From an uncultured Flavobacteriaceae bacterium (GTDB taxonomy: Bacteria; Bacteroidota; Bacteroidia; Flavobacteriales; Flavobacteriaceae), in NCBI GenBank assembly GCA_938011315.1, contig CALLUG010000035.1, positions 62,001-126,000 on the forward strand: 64,000 bases of DNA. Direction: 5' to 3'. A program made the position numbers and the translations under genes. Shown here piece by piece: positions 1 to 7,894 of the stretch; the first letter of the stretch is position 1, and every line of letters begins with the position of its first letter. A model generated the notes under the pieces. That model saw nothing but the letters and a program-made list of their open reading frames with translations, searched no databases and had not been told where the DNA came from.

Positions 1-279
1 AAGATTACCAATACTATCGGTCGTTAAGTCTTCCCAATCATCATTATTAGCCTTAATTCGTATTTCTTTGACTATAGTTCCGTCGGTTTGCATGCCATAA
101 ATTTTGGCAGCATTACCCGAGTCGTTAACCATCCAAACTAAGTTAGATGTTTTAGTTGTTTCTGTTCCTGAAACTTCTTTAAAAGTATTAGGCAGGTCTG
201 CCACAACGATTAAGTTGCCTGTATAGCACCCTATGTTAAGCAATAATAAAATATAAGCGAACTTATTCAATTTAAACAC
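1..279 (-). CDS. Putative secreted lipoprotein, beta-propeller-like, N-terminus only (runs off the left edge)
   Basis: An open frame of 93 codons runs leftward off the window. It has no ATG near its start; I chose a GTG, with a TTG three codons later as the alternative. The N-terminus is a hydrophobic signal segment ending in a Cys (NIGC, residue 18), suggesting a lipoprotein, although Asn at -3 is a weak lipobox. Residues 46-93 (LVWMVNDSGN, then IYGMQTDGTIV, then DWEDLTTDSIGNL) resemble the first blade of secreted propeller-like proteins common in Bacteroidota, where a ...NDSGN...DWEDL... pattern is frequent. The function cannot be set from this fragment. It is divergent from the flavoprotein gene to its right. 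Confidence 0.55.
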   Translation of the reverse strand, partial: MFKLNKFAYILLLLNIGCYTGNLIVVADLPNTFKEVSGTETTKTSNLVWMVNDSGNAAKIYGMQTDGTIVKEIRIKANNDDWEDLTTDSIGNL

Positions 280-319
280 TAATTTAAATAATAGTAAATT
301 TACATTCTTTTAAACAAAA

Positions 320-1543
320 ATGAGCGATAAAAATATTATAATAATTGGAGGTGGTGCAGCTGGTTTTTTTGCTGCTATAAATATTGCTGAACAAAACCCA
401 AAATTGACAGTCACTATTTTGGAACGATCAAAAACAGTATTAAACAAAGTTAAAATTTCTGGTGGTGGACGTTGTAATGTTACTCATGCTCAATTTTTAC
501 CTCTAGAATTAACACAAAACTATCCTCGTGGTCAAAAAGAGTTACTAGGGCCTTTTCATCAATTTATGACTGGAGATACTGTAGAGTGGTTTGAGCAACG
601 AGGTATCTTACTTAAAACTGAAGATGATGGTCGGATGTTCCCTGCATCAAACTCATCGCAAACCATTATTGATTGTTTTATTAATGAAGCCAAACAGCAT
701 AACGTAAAAGTTTTTAAAAATCATATTGTAAAGCAGCTAAAAAAAGTAAATAATTTATGGGTAGTTACTACTAATAAAAATACCTTAAGTGCCAAAAGCA
801 TTGTGGTAGCCACAGGGAGTAATCCTAAAATATGGGACTTGTTAAAACATTTGGGGCATCGTATTATTCCTGCAACACCTTCCCTATTTACATTCAACAT
901 AAAGGATAGTCGTATAAAAAACATTCCTGGGGTTGTTGCATTACAAAGCAAAATTAAAGTTTTAGGAACATCGTTAGAATCCTTTGGGCCGATATTAATA
1001 ACGCACTGGGGGATGAGTGCACCAGCAATTTTAAAACTTTCTGCATTTGGAGCTATCGAGCTTGCTAAGCGAAACTATATATTTGCTATTGAAGTGAATT
1101 TTATTTCGCAATCTAAAAGTCACACATTAGAACAGTTAAAAAAAATAAAACAAGATTTTCCTAAGAAAAAAATAAGCAATTTCTCATTATTTGAATTGCC
1201 AAAACGTCTTTGGCAACAATTGGTTATTGCAGCAAATATCCCTGATGCAATGATTTGGGCAGATGTAACTAAAAATCAGTTAAATGCTTTGATTTCTCAA
1301 CTTACAGAGGCCGTATTTAATGTTAATGGTAAAAGCACTTTTAAAGAAGAATTTGTTACTGCTGGAGGTATAGACTTAAAGGAAGTAAATTTTAAAACTT
1401 TTGAAAGTAAATTATATGATAATTTATTTTTTGCTGGCGAAATTTTAAATATAGATGGTCTTACAGGAGGATTTAATTTTCAAAACGCTTGGACTAGCGC
1501 ATATATTGCAGCAAAAGAAATTACTAAGGACAGTGGTTACTAA
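320..1543 (+). CDS. BaiN/HI0933-family FAD-dependent oxidoreductase
   Basis: This is a 407-aa cytosolic flavoprotein of the HI0933/YhiN (BaiN) family, also annotated as aminoacetone-oxidase-like NAD(P)/FAD-dependent oxidoreductase. The N-terminus carries the Rossmann FAD motif IIIIGGGAAGFFAA (residues 6-19), then the family signature KISGGGRCNVTH near residue 45. The C-terminus has the second FAD-contact motif (FAGEILNIDG, then LTGGFNFQNAWTSA). Length is normal for the family, and the ATG start puts the FAD motif right at the N-terminus. The physiological substrate of most members is unknown, so I do not assign one. It stands alone, convergent with apbE. Confidence 0.88.
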   Translation: MSDKNIIIIGGGAAGFFAAINIAEQNPKLTVTILERSKTVLNKVKISGGGRCNVTHAQFLPLELTQNYPRGQKELLGPFHQFMTGDTVEWFEQRGILLKTEDDGRMFPASNSSQTIIDCFINEAKQHNVKVFKNHIVKQLKKVNNLWVVTTNKNTLSAKSIVVATGSNPKIWDLLKHLGHRIIPATPSLFTFNIKDSRIKNIPGVVALQSKIKVLGTSLESFGPILITHWGMSAPAILKLSAFGAIELAKRNYIFAIEVNFISQSKSHTLEQLKKIKQDFPKKKISNFSLFELPKRLWQQLVIAANIPDAMIWADVTKNQLNALISQLTEAVFNVNGKSTFKEEFVTAGGIDLKEVNFKTFESKLYDNLFFAGEILNIDGLTGGFNFQNAWTSAYIAAKEITKDSGY

Positions 1544-1634
1544 CGAATATTTCAAGAAAAAAAATGAAATCTCAATAATTAATAATTAGGTTATTTGCTA
1601 AAAATTGTACTTATAAGTCGAGTTAAATAAGATG

Positions 1635-2666
1635 TCAATCATTTTCAAAAAAATGATTGATAGATACTGTTTGTAAAGTTTTATGAGCATCTTCAAAAAT
1701 TAAAAATGCCTTAAGTTCTGGATGGGTGTTTAAAAACGATGTTACTTTATCTATACCCATAACCTTAAACGCTGTAGCATAAGCATCTGCAACCATACAG
1801 GTACTTGCTATTACAGACACGCTTAGAATATTTGTTTTACTAGGATAACCTGTTTTAGTATCGATAATATGAGCATAGCGATTTCCGTTAGCATCTGTTT
1901 TAAACTTTCTGTAGGTTCCTGAAGTCGCCATGGCTTGATTATTTAAGTTTACAACTTGCAAAATAGATTGTTTAGCATCAAAGCGAGGAGTTTCTATACC
2001 TGCAGTCCATAAGGCTTTGCGTTCTATATTTACCCCTTTAGTGCGTATTTCTCCACCAATATCTATTAAGTAGTTTGTAATTGCTTTGGTGTCTAAAAAC
2101 TCAGATATAACATCTAAGCTATACCCCTTAGCAATGGCATTAAAATCTATAAAAGTATTAGGTAACTTTATAATATTATTATCATAAATAGACACTTTGT
2201 CTAAACCCACAGAAGTCATAACACTTGCTATTTTAACACTGTCTAAGTTAGTAATTTTACCCTCTGGCCCAAAATCCCAAGCATTAACTACAGCGCCTAT
2301 AGTAGGGTCGAAGGCACCATTGGTTGCTGCATAAATAGTTTTTGAAGTTTGAAACACTTTTACAAAATGAGAGTCTACAGTGGTTATTTCATTTCTGTTA
2401 AGTTTAGAAATATCTGAATCGGATTGATAAGTAGACATCGATTTGTTAATAGCATAAAATAAACTATCAAATTGCTCATTATAATGTATTTTAGAATCAT
2501 AAATAATATTATAGTATGTTCCAAAAACTTGCCCAGAAATTATTGTGTTTTTAGGAGCTTCATTATTTTTATTACACGAATAGATACAAGACAAAACGGC
2601 CAAAATGGATATTTTATTTTTGCTCTTTTTAATAAATTGCATCATTGACATCCTGTATTTTAGCAA
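1635..2666 (-). CDS. apbE: FAD:protein FMN transferase, lipoprotein
   Basis: ApbE moves FMN from FAD onto a threonine of target proteins on the outer side of the cytoplasmic membrane. The 343-aa sequence has a signal segment ending in IYSC (Cys31), so it is a probable lipoprotein. ApbE family motifs are present: FNAIAKGYSLDVI, IDIGGEIRTKG, HIIDTKTGYPSK and VADAYATAFKVMG, which contribute to flavin and metal binding. ATGs at codons 6, 8 and 9 are alternative starts. It is the last gene of the nqr transcription unit, 10 bp after the 125-aa gene, so NqrB and NqrC made from the same operon are its obvious substrates. Confidence 0.93.
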   Translation of the reverse strand: MLKYRMSMMQFIKKSKNKISILAVLSCIYSCNKNNEAPKNTIISGQVFGTYYNIIYDSKIHYNEQFDSLFYAINKSMSTYQSDSDISKLNRNEITTVDSHFVKVFQTSKTIYAATNGAFDPTIGAVVNAWDFGPEGKITNLDSVKIASVMTSVGLDKVSIYDNNIIKLPNTFIDFNAIAKGYSLDVISEFLDTKAITNYLIDIGGEIRTKGVNIERKALWTAGIETPRFDAKQSILQVVNLNNQAMATSGTYRKFKTDANGNRYAHIIDTKTGYPSKTNILSVSVIASTCMVADAYATAFKVMGIDKVTSFLNTHPELKAFLIFEDAHKTLQTVSINHFFEND

Positions 2667-2676
2667 TACTGAAAGT

Positions 2677-3054
2677 TTAATTTAAGTTCGTTTCTAGTAC
2701 TTGTATTCCATTATACTCTATAAGGTAATCTTCGTTTAAGTATATTGGTAATTTATGATCATTTGGGTTTCCTAATCCTACACCTGCGTATAGTACTTTA
2801 GCATCTTTATCAAAAGCGTGTTTTTTAAAGGTCTCCATCCAGACAACATCATAGTTGTTAGGGTTATCTGGAAGTATTACAGCTTTAACAATTACAAAAA
2901 AATATTGACTGTTTTTATCGATACAAACAAACTGTGGATGTTTTTTAAGTTTACTATTTACAGCAACAAACTCAAATCCTCGTTGCTCTAAGTCTTTGCC
3001 TACATGATTCATAGCAAGATTATGGAGTTCTTGTTCTGTAAGAGGTCTAGACAT
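2677..3054 (-). CDS. Conserved protein of the nqr operon, unknown function
   Basis: A 125-aa soluble protein without signal peptide or membrane segment. It alternates charged helices and beta strands (QYFFVIVKAVILP, VLYAGVGLGN, LPIYLNEDYLIEYNG). I recognise no catalytic motif. It lies between nqrF (60 bp upstream) and apbE (10 bp downstream) on the same strand, so it is almost certainly co-transcribed with the Na+-NQR genes. That position suggests a role in assembly or maturation of the complex, but this is inference from context only. From memory, similar proteins occur at this place in other flavobacterial nqr loci and are sometimes loosely labelled NqrF-related; it shows neither the ferredoxin nor the reductase motifs of NqrF. 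Confidence 0.75.
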   Translation of the reverse strand: MSRPLTEQELHNLAMNHVGKDLEQRGFEFVAVNSKLKKHPQFVCIDKNSQYFFVIVKAVILPDNPNNYDVVWMETFKKHAFDKDAKVLYAGVGLGNPNDHKLPIYLNEDYLIEYNGIQVLETNLN

Positions 3055-3114
3055 AGTAAATTACACAAATTTAAAATTTGTACTTAACGCAACATAAACG
3101 GGTTTCAAGTTAGA

Positions 3115-4422
3115 CTATCCTCCAAAGTCGTCAAATCGGATGTGCTCATCTGGAATTCCAAAGTCTTCGCCCATTTTTTGTACAGCTTGATTCATTAATG
3201 GGGGACCACAAAAATACAGTTCAATATCTTCTGGAGATTCATGATGATTTAAGTAATTATCAATCACACAATTATGCACAAAACCTACAAATCCGTCACC
3301 TTCTGAATTAATATCTTCTTTTACCTTCCAATTATCTTCGTCCATAGGCTCGGACAAGGCTAGATAAAACTTAAAATTAGGGAAGTTTTTTTCTAAATCG
3401 TAAAAGTGATCTAGATAAAATAACTCTCGCTTAGAACGCCCACCATACCAGTAAGTAACTTTACGTCCCGTTTTTAAGGTTTTAAATAAATGGTATAAAT
3501 GCGAACGCATTGGCGCCATTCCTGCACCACCACCTACATAAAGCATTTCAGACTCAGACTCATTAATGAAAAATTCGCCATAAGGTCCTGAAATTATAAC
3601 TTTATCTCCTGGTTTTTGATTAAATATATATGATGAAGCAATGCCAGGATTAACATCCATCCATGTATTTTTAGCCCTATCAAACGGAGGAGTTGCAATA
3701 CGAACATTTAGCATAATTTCTCGTCCTTCAGCAGGAAACGAAGCCATAGAATAAGCACGTTCTACAGTTTCTGTATTTTTCATTACAAGAGGCCAAAGAC
3801 CAAATTTGTCCCATTCGTCTTTAAACTTATCTGGTGTTTCGTGTTCTTCTGGGTGAGCTGTAATATCGATATCAGAAAATTTTACTTCGCATTCTGGAAT
3901 TTCAATTTGAATATATCCTCCTGCTTTGTATCCCATATCTTCAGGAATTTCAACAACAAACTCTTTTATAAAAGAGGCTACATTATAGTTACGAACAACA
4001 GTTGCTTCCCATTTTTTTATTCCAAAAACTTCTTCTGGAATGGTAATTTCCATATCTTGTTTTACTTTAACTTGGCACGATAATCGTGCGCCACTAGCTA
4101 ATTCTTTACGGGTAAAATGGGGTGTTTCTGTAGGTAAAGCCTCTCCTCCACCTGCAGTAACATGGCATTCGCACTGAATACATGTTCCACCACCACCACA
4201 GGCTGATGGTAAGAAAATTTTGCTATTACTAAGTGTCGATAGCAAAGTGCTTCCAGATGCGACTTCTATTTCGCGCTCACCATTAATTTTTATTTTTACT
4301 GGTCCTGATGGCGATAATTTTTGTTTTACAAACAACAGTGAGCTAACTAATACTAATGTAATTAGTAAAAACGCTATTACTGTTGCTAATACTATTCCTG
4401 TTATTCCTGCTGCTAAAATCAT
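3115..4422 (-). CDS. nqrF: Na+-translocating NADH:quinone reductase subunit F
   Basis: NqrF is the electron entry subunit: it oxidises NADH through FAD and passes electrons to a [2Fe-2S] centre. The 435-aa sequence has one N-terminal membrane helix (residues 5-32), a ferredoxin domain with Cys75, Cys81, Cys84 and Cys116, a flavin motif RAYSMAS and an NADH-binding motif VGGGAGMAPMRS. The C-terminal segment YFCGPPLMN is typical of ferredoxin reductase folds, and the protein ends FDDFGG as NqrF proteins usually do. It begins 1 bp after nqrE ends, consistent with translational coupling. Length is slightly above the roughly 407 aa of Vibrio NqrF. Confidence 0.96.
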   Translation of the reverse strand: MILAAGITGIVLATVIAFLLITLVLVSSLLFVKQKLSPSGPVKIKINGEREIEVASGSTLLSTLSNSKIFLPSACGGGGTCIQCECHVTAGGGEALPTETPHFTRKELASGARLSCQVKVKQDMEITIPEEVFGIKKWEATVVRNYNVASFIKEFVVEIPEDMGYKAGGYIQIEIPECEVKFSDIDITAHPEEHETPDKFKDEWDKFGLWPLVMKNTETVERAYSMASFPAEGREIMLNVRIATPPFDRAKNTWMDVNPGIASSYIFNQKPGDKVIISGPYGEFFINESESEMLYVGGGAGMAPMRSHLYHLFKTLKTGRKVTYWYGGRSKRELFYLDHFYDLEKNFPNFKFYLALSEPMDEDNWKVKEDINSEGDGFVGFVHNCVIDNYLNHHESPEDIELYFCGPPLMNQAVQKMGEDFGIPDEHIRFDDFGG

Positions 4423-4423
4423 A

Positions 4424-5155
4424 TTATTTTTTTTCTAGTAGTTTAGTGTTATTTACTACGGTTTCTTTTTCAGTATCTGTTTCAATAAGCGTTGCTGTTT
4501 TGCTTTGCTTAGTATTTTCATCTTCTGCTTCATCTCCTCCTGTTAGCATCCCTCCAAAGCTTAAAAAACCAATTCCCATTAAGCCTGTTATTATAAACGT
4601 AATTCCCAAACCTCTTAAAGGTGCTGGCACATTAGAGTATCTAATTTTTTCTCTAATTGCAGCAATTGCTAGTATGGCTAAAAACCATCCTATGCCTGAG
4701 GATATTCCATAATTAAATGCTAGTCCTAAGGTTTCGATTTCTCTAGATTGCATAAATAAAGACCCACCTAAAATGGCACAATTTACAGCTATTAATGGCA
4801 AAAAGATTCCTAATGAATTGTATAGTGATGGTGAAAATTTTTCAACAACAATTTCTACAAGTTGCACCATGGTAGCAATAGTTGCTATAAACATAATGAA
4901 TGAAAGGAAACTTAAATCGTAGTCTGCATATTCTGAACCTAACCAAGATAATGCTCCTGGCTGAAGTAAAAAAGTATCTAACAACCAGTTTAAAGGCACC
5001 GTTATGGCTAATACAAATATTACTGCGGCACCAAGACCTACTGCTGTAGCTACTTTTTTTGATACTGCTAGGTATGAACACATACCTAAGAATACCGCAA
5101 ACACCATATTGTCTATAAAGATGGATTTGAAAAATAATTCTAAATGTTCTATCAT
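4424..5155 (-). CDS. nqrE: Na+-translocating NADH:quinone reductase subunit E, extended C-terminus
   Basis: NqrE is an integral membrane subunit of the Na+-NQR that, with NqrD, holds an iron centre between inverted repeat halves. The first ~200 residues are the usual six-helix core (FKSIFIDNMVFAVFLGMC at the start, LRGLGITFIITGLMGIGF near the end). The protein is 243 aa, whereas classical NqrE is about 200 aa. The extra ~40 residues form a hydrophilic, Thr/Glu/Lys-rich tail (EAEDENTKQSKTA...KLLEKK) with no motif I recognise. It lies 67 bp after nqrD and is followed almost at once by nqrF. Confidence 0.95.
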   Translation of the reverse strand: MIEHLELFFKSIFIDNMVFAVFLGMCSYLAVSKKVATAVGLGAAVIFVLAITVPLNWLLDTFLLQPGALSWLGSEYADYDLSFLSFIMFIATIATMVQLVEIVVEKFSPSLYNSLGIFLPLIAVNCAILGGSLFMQSREIETLGLAFNYGISSGIGWFLAILAIAAIREKIRYSNVPAPLRGLGITFIITGLMGIGFLSFGGMLTGGDEAEDENTKQSKTATLIETDTEKETVVNNTKLLEKK

Positions 5156-5222
5156 TTTCGTGTGCTTATGTTCTATTTTAATTCGATTATTTTAAAGCTT
5201 ATCGCAATTAAAATTTATTTAA

Positions 5223-5867
5223 TTAATCTTCTATTAGTGTTTTATTTCTACTGCGTTGTACCCAAATAATTAGTCCTACAATAATTAAGGCCATTGGAGG
5301 CATTAGCATAAAACCGTTATCTTCATAGCCAAGAGCATAAACTCCTGTTTTTTCAATTGGATCACCTAGTACAGGTATCCCAAGTAACGTGCCAGATCCT
5401 AAAAGTTCTCTAAAAAATCCTACAATTAGCAAAATTACCGCATATCCTAGTGCGTTACCAATACCGTCTAAAAAAGATTGCCATGGTTTATTGGCTAAGG
5501 CAAAAGCTTCAAAACGCCCCATAATAATACAATTGGTAATAATTAGGCCAATAAATACCGATAGGGTTTTACTTAACTCAAATGCAAAGGCTTTTAGTAC
5601 TTGATCGACTATAATTACCAAAGCAGCTACAACAATAAGCTGTACAATAATTCTTATTTCTGAAGGAATAGCGTTACGTAGTAAAGAAATAATAACGTTG
5701 CCCACGCCTAGTACAAAAAGCACTGCAACTCCCATAACTAAGGAGGCTTTAAGCTCTGCTGTAATAGCTAAAGCAGAACAGATACCTAGCACTTGGATAG
5801 TTATTGGGTTATTGTCCGCTAGAGGGTCTGTAATTAATTTTACATCTTTTTTTGAAAGGAGTCCCAT
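5223..5867 (-). CDS. nqrD: Na+-translocating NADH:quinone reductase subunit D
   Basis: NqrD is a six-helix membrane subunit homologous to NqrE and to RnfA/RnfE. The 214-aa sequence starts with a short cytosolic segment (GLLSKKDVKLITDPL) followed by alternating hydrophobic helices. It contains the conserved FIGLIITNCIIMGR segment, where the Cys belongs to the intramembrane iron site shared with NqrE. Length is typical. The gene follows nqrC by 3 bp. The spacer to nqrE is the longest inside the six-gene core, but I see no terminator or promoter in it. Confidence 0.96.
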   Translation of the reverse strand: MGLLSKKDVKLITDPLADNNPITIQVLGICSALAITAELKASLVMGVAVLFVLGVGNVIISLLRNAIPSEIRIIVQLIVVAALVIIVDQVLKAFAFELSKTLSVFIGLIITNCIIMGRFEAFALANKPWQSFLDGIGNALGYAVILLIVGFFRELLGSGTLLGIPVLGDPIEKTGVYALGYEDNGFMLMPPMALIIVGLIIWVQRSRNKTLIED

Positions 5868-5870
5868 GAG

Positions 5871-6668
5871 TTATTTCAATTTTTTAAAGTAAGGAAAGTA
5901 TAGTTTTAAATCGTTTTTTATCATTGCAGAAACGCCATCTCCTGTAATGGTTGCTCCTGCCAGTGCATCAACTTCGTAATCGTCTTTTATTTCATTTTTG
6001 GGATCGTTATTACCTTTTGCCACTACAATGCCTTTAAATGTTCCTGAATTGGTTAGCAATTTTTCATCATAAAAATCGTCCATAAAGTAACGTTGCTTAA
6101 TGTTAGCTCCTAGTCCAGGTGTTTCTGCTGCATGGTCAAAAAATGCACCTTTAACTACCATATTCTTATCTAAAGCAACAAAGCCCCATATAGCATCCCA
6201 AAGCCCTTTACCGCGTATTGGTGCTATATATACCGTTTCGCCTTTTTGCTTTCCTATAAACAAGGGTAAAAATCTAGACTTGCCTTGTTTAGCACGAGCT
6301 TGTTGTTTTTTTATGTCAATTAGGTAAGGTTCTATTCCTTTGCCTTCGTCTTTAGATTCCATAAAGGCCTTACCTGTCATTTCGTTTATAATTTTTCCGT
6401 CTTTGTACTCTAATACAATTTGCTCAGAAAGGTTAGATGCAAAAGCTTCTGCAACTTTATCGGTAGATACAAATGTAATATCGCCTTTGCCTGTGTTAGC
6501 ATTTATACCCATTGCGTACAAAATATTTTGCTGTTTTTCAATACGCTTATTTTCGTCTATATTGGGTTTTAAAGACGATGCTGTAAAGGCTAATAGTGAG
6601 CCTACAACGAGTACCATTGCTACAGCAAACAATATGGTGTAGGATTTTTTATCTGTGTTAATTGCCAT
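5871..6668 (-). CDS. nqrC: Na+-translocating NADH:quinone reductase subunit C
   Basis: NqrC carries covalent FMN on the periplasmic face of the complex. The 265-aa sequence has one N-terminal transmembrane helix (residues 10-31) and an FMN-binding domain. Near the C-terminus lies the flavinylation motif DALAGATIT, in which Thr240 should be the acceptor for FMN delivered by ApbE. PIRGKGLWDAIWG and HAAETPGLGA are further family signatures. It starts 2 bp after nqrB ends, so translation of the two is probably coupled. Confidence 0.96.
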   Translation of the reverse strand: MAINTDKKSYTILFAVAMVLVVGSLLAFTASSLKPNIDENKRIEKQQNILYAMGINANTGKGDITFVSTDKVAEAFASNLSEQIVLEYKDGKIINEMTGKAFMESKDEGKGIEPYLIDIKKQQARAKQGKSRFLPLFIGKQKGETVYIAPIRGKGLWDAIWGFVALDKNMVVKGAFFDHAAETPGLGANIKQRYFMDDFYDEKLLTNSGTFKGIVVAKGNNDPKNEIKDDYEVDALAGATITGDGVSAMIKNDLKLYFPYFKKLK

Positions 6669-6670
6669 AA

Positions 6671-7894
6671 TTATGTTGTTTTAACTTTTAAACGTTTCAT
6701 TCTTCTCTTAACATTTCCTTGTACGACGTAGTGATCTATGGTTGGTGCAAAAACATTCATTAATAAAATTGCCAAGAATACGCCTTCTGGATAAGCTGGG
6801 TTAAATACACGAATCATAATAGAGATAAATCCTATTAAAAATCCGTAAACCCACTTTCCTTTATTGGTTTGTGATGCTGTAACGGGGTCTGTTGCCATAT
6901 AAACGGCACCAAAAAGAACACTCCCTATAATTAGGTGCTGCCAAAAAGGAACACTCATTAAGCCATAAAATTTGCTAGAAGTTCCAATCCAGCCAGAGTC
7001 TACAACAAAATTAAAAATAAGCCCCATAGCTAATGCGCCTAACACAGTACTTAGTATAATTCTCCAACTCCCTACTTTAGTGAAAATTAAAAATAGGGCA
7101 CCAATGATAATTAAAAATTTTGAGGTCTCCCCTACAGATCCAGGTATTAGCCCCCAAAACATATCCCAATAGTCGTAAATCACTGAATTGTTTTGAGCAT
7201 AACTCCCTAAAATGGTTTCTCCAGAAATAGCATCTAATTGTTGTCCAGCGGCAATAAGTTGATCTCTTTCTGCTGCGCCATGCACCCATACTTTATCTCC
7301 AGACATCCAAGTAGGATATGCAAAAAATAAAAATGCTCTTATGGTTAGTGCTGGGTTTAGAATATTCATTCCTGTACCACCAAAAACTTCTTTACCAATA
7401 ACAACTCCAAAAATAACTGCTACAGAAAGCATCCATAACGGAATATCTACAGGAACAATAAGTGGCACTAACATCCCTGTTACTAAATAACCCTCTTCTA
7501 CTTCATGTCCTTTTATAATAGCAAACACAAACTCTACGGCCAAACCTACTCCATAAGATACAATAACTAAGGGTAGCACTTGCCATAAGCCTACAACTAA
7601 GTTATCTAGTGTCCAAAATGAGGCTCCTAAGAACCCTGTGGCAGACTCAATTTCGCCTAATGCCAAATAGTGTTGATAGCCTGCATTAAACATTCCAAAA
7701 ATTAAACAAGGTATCATTGCCATAATTACCGTGTTCATGGTCCGCTTCAAATCGTCTGCAGCTTTTATATGCGTTCCATTGTGCGTGGTTTCGTTAGGTA
7801 AATACAAAAACGTATGAATGGCATTAAATGCTGGAATCCATTTTTTATCTTTATTCTTTTCTTTAAAGTTATGTAAACTATTTTTTAAACCCAT
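6671..7894 (-). CDS. nqrB: Na+-translocating NADH:quinone reductase subunit B
   Basis: NqrB is the main membrane subunit: it holds covalent FMN and riboflavin and forms part of the Na+ path. The 407-aa sequence has about ten membrane helices and the conserved stretches FGGTGMNILNPAL and FFAYPTWMSGD. The site aligning with the FMN-accepting threonine reads DAISGETILG, with Thr227 as expected acceptor. The canonical core is S-G-A-T, so the residue before the threonine is Glu226 instead of Ala; NqrC from the same operon keeps GAT. The start codon overlaps the nqrA stop by 1 nt. Confidence 0.95.
   Translation of the reverse strand: MGLKNSLHNFKEKNKDKKWIPAFNAIHTFLYLPNETTHNGTHIKAADDLKRTMNTVIMAMIPCLIFGMFNAGYQHYLALGEIESATGFLGASFWTLDNLVVGLWQVLPLVIVSYGVGLAVEFVFAIIKGHEVEEGYLVTGMLVPLIVPVDIPLWMLSVAVIFGVVIGKEVFGGTGMNILNPALTIRAFLFFAYPTWMSGDKVWVHGAAERDQLIAAGQQLDAISGETILGSYAQNNSVIYDYWDMFWGLIPGSVGETSKFLIIIGALFLIFTKVGSWRIILSTVLGALAMGLIFNFVVDSGWIGTSSKFYGLMSVPFWQHLIIGSVLFGAVYMATDPVTASQTNKGKWVYGFLIGFISIMIRVFNPAYPEGVFLAILLMNVFAPTIDHYVVQGNVKRRMKRLKVKTT

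Noticed and set aside
3841..5892. Several reading frames of 60-110 codons opposite the nqrD, nqrE and nqrF genes
   Set aside because: They lie wholly inside strongly supported genes on the other strand, have no family resemblance and biased composition; they are shadows of the real frames.
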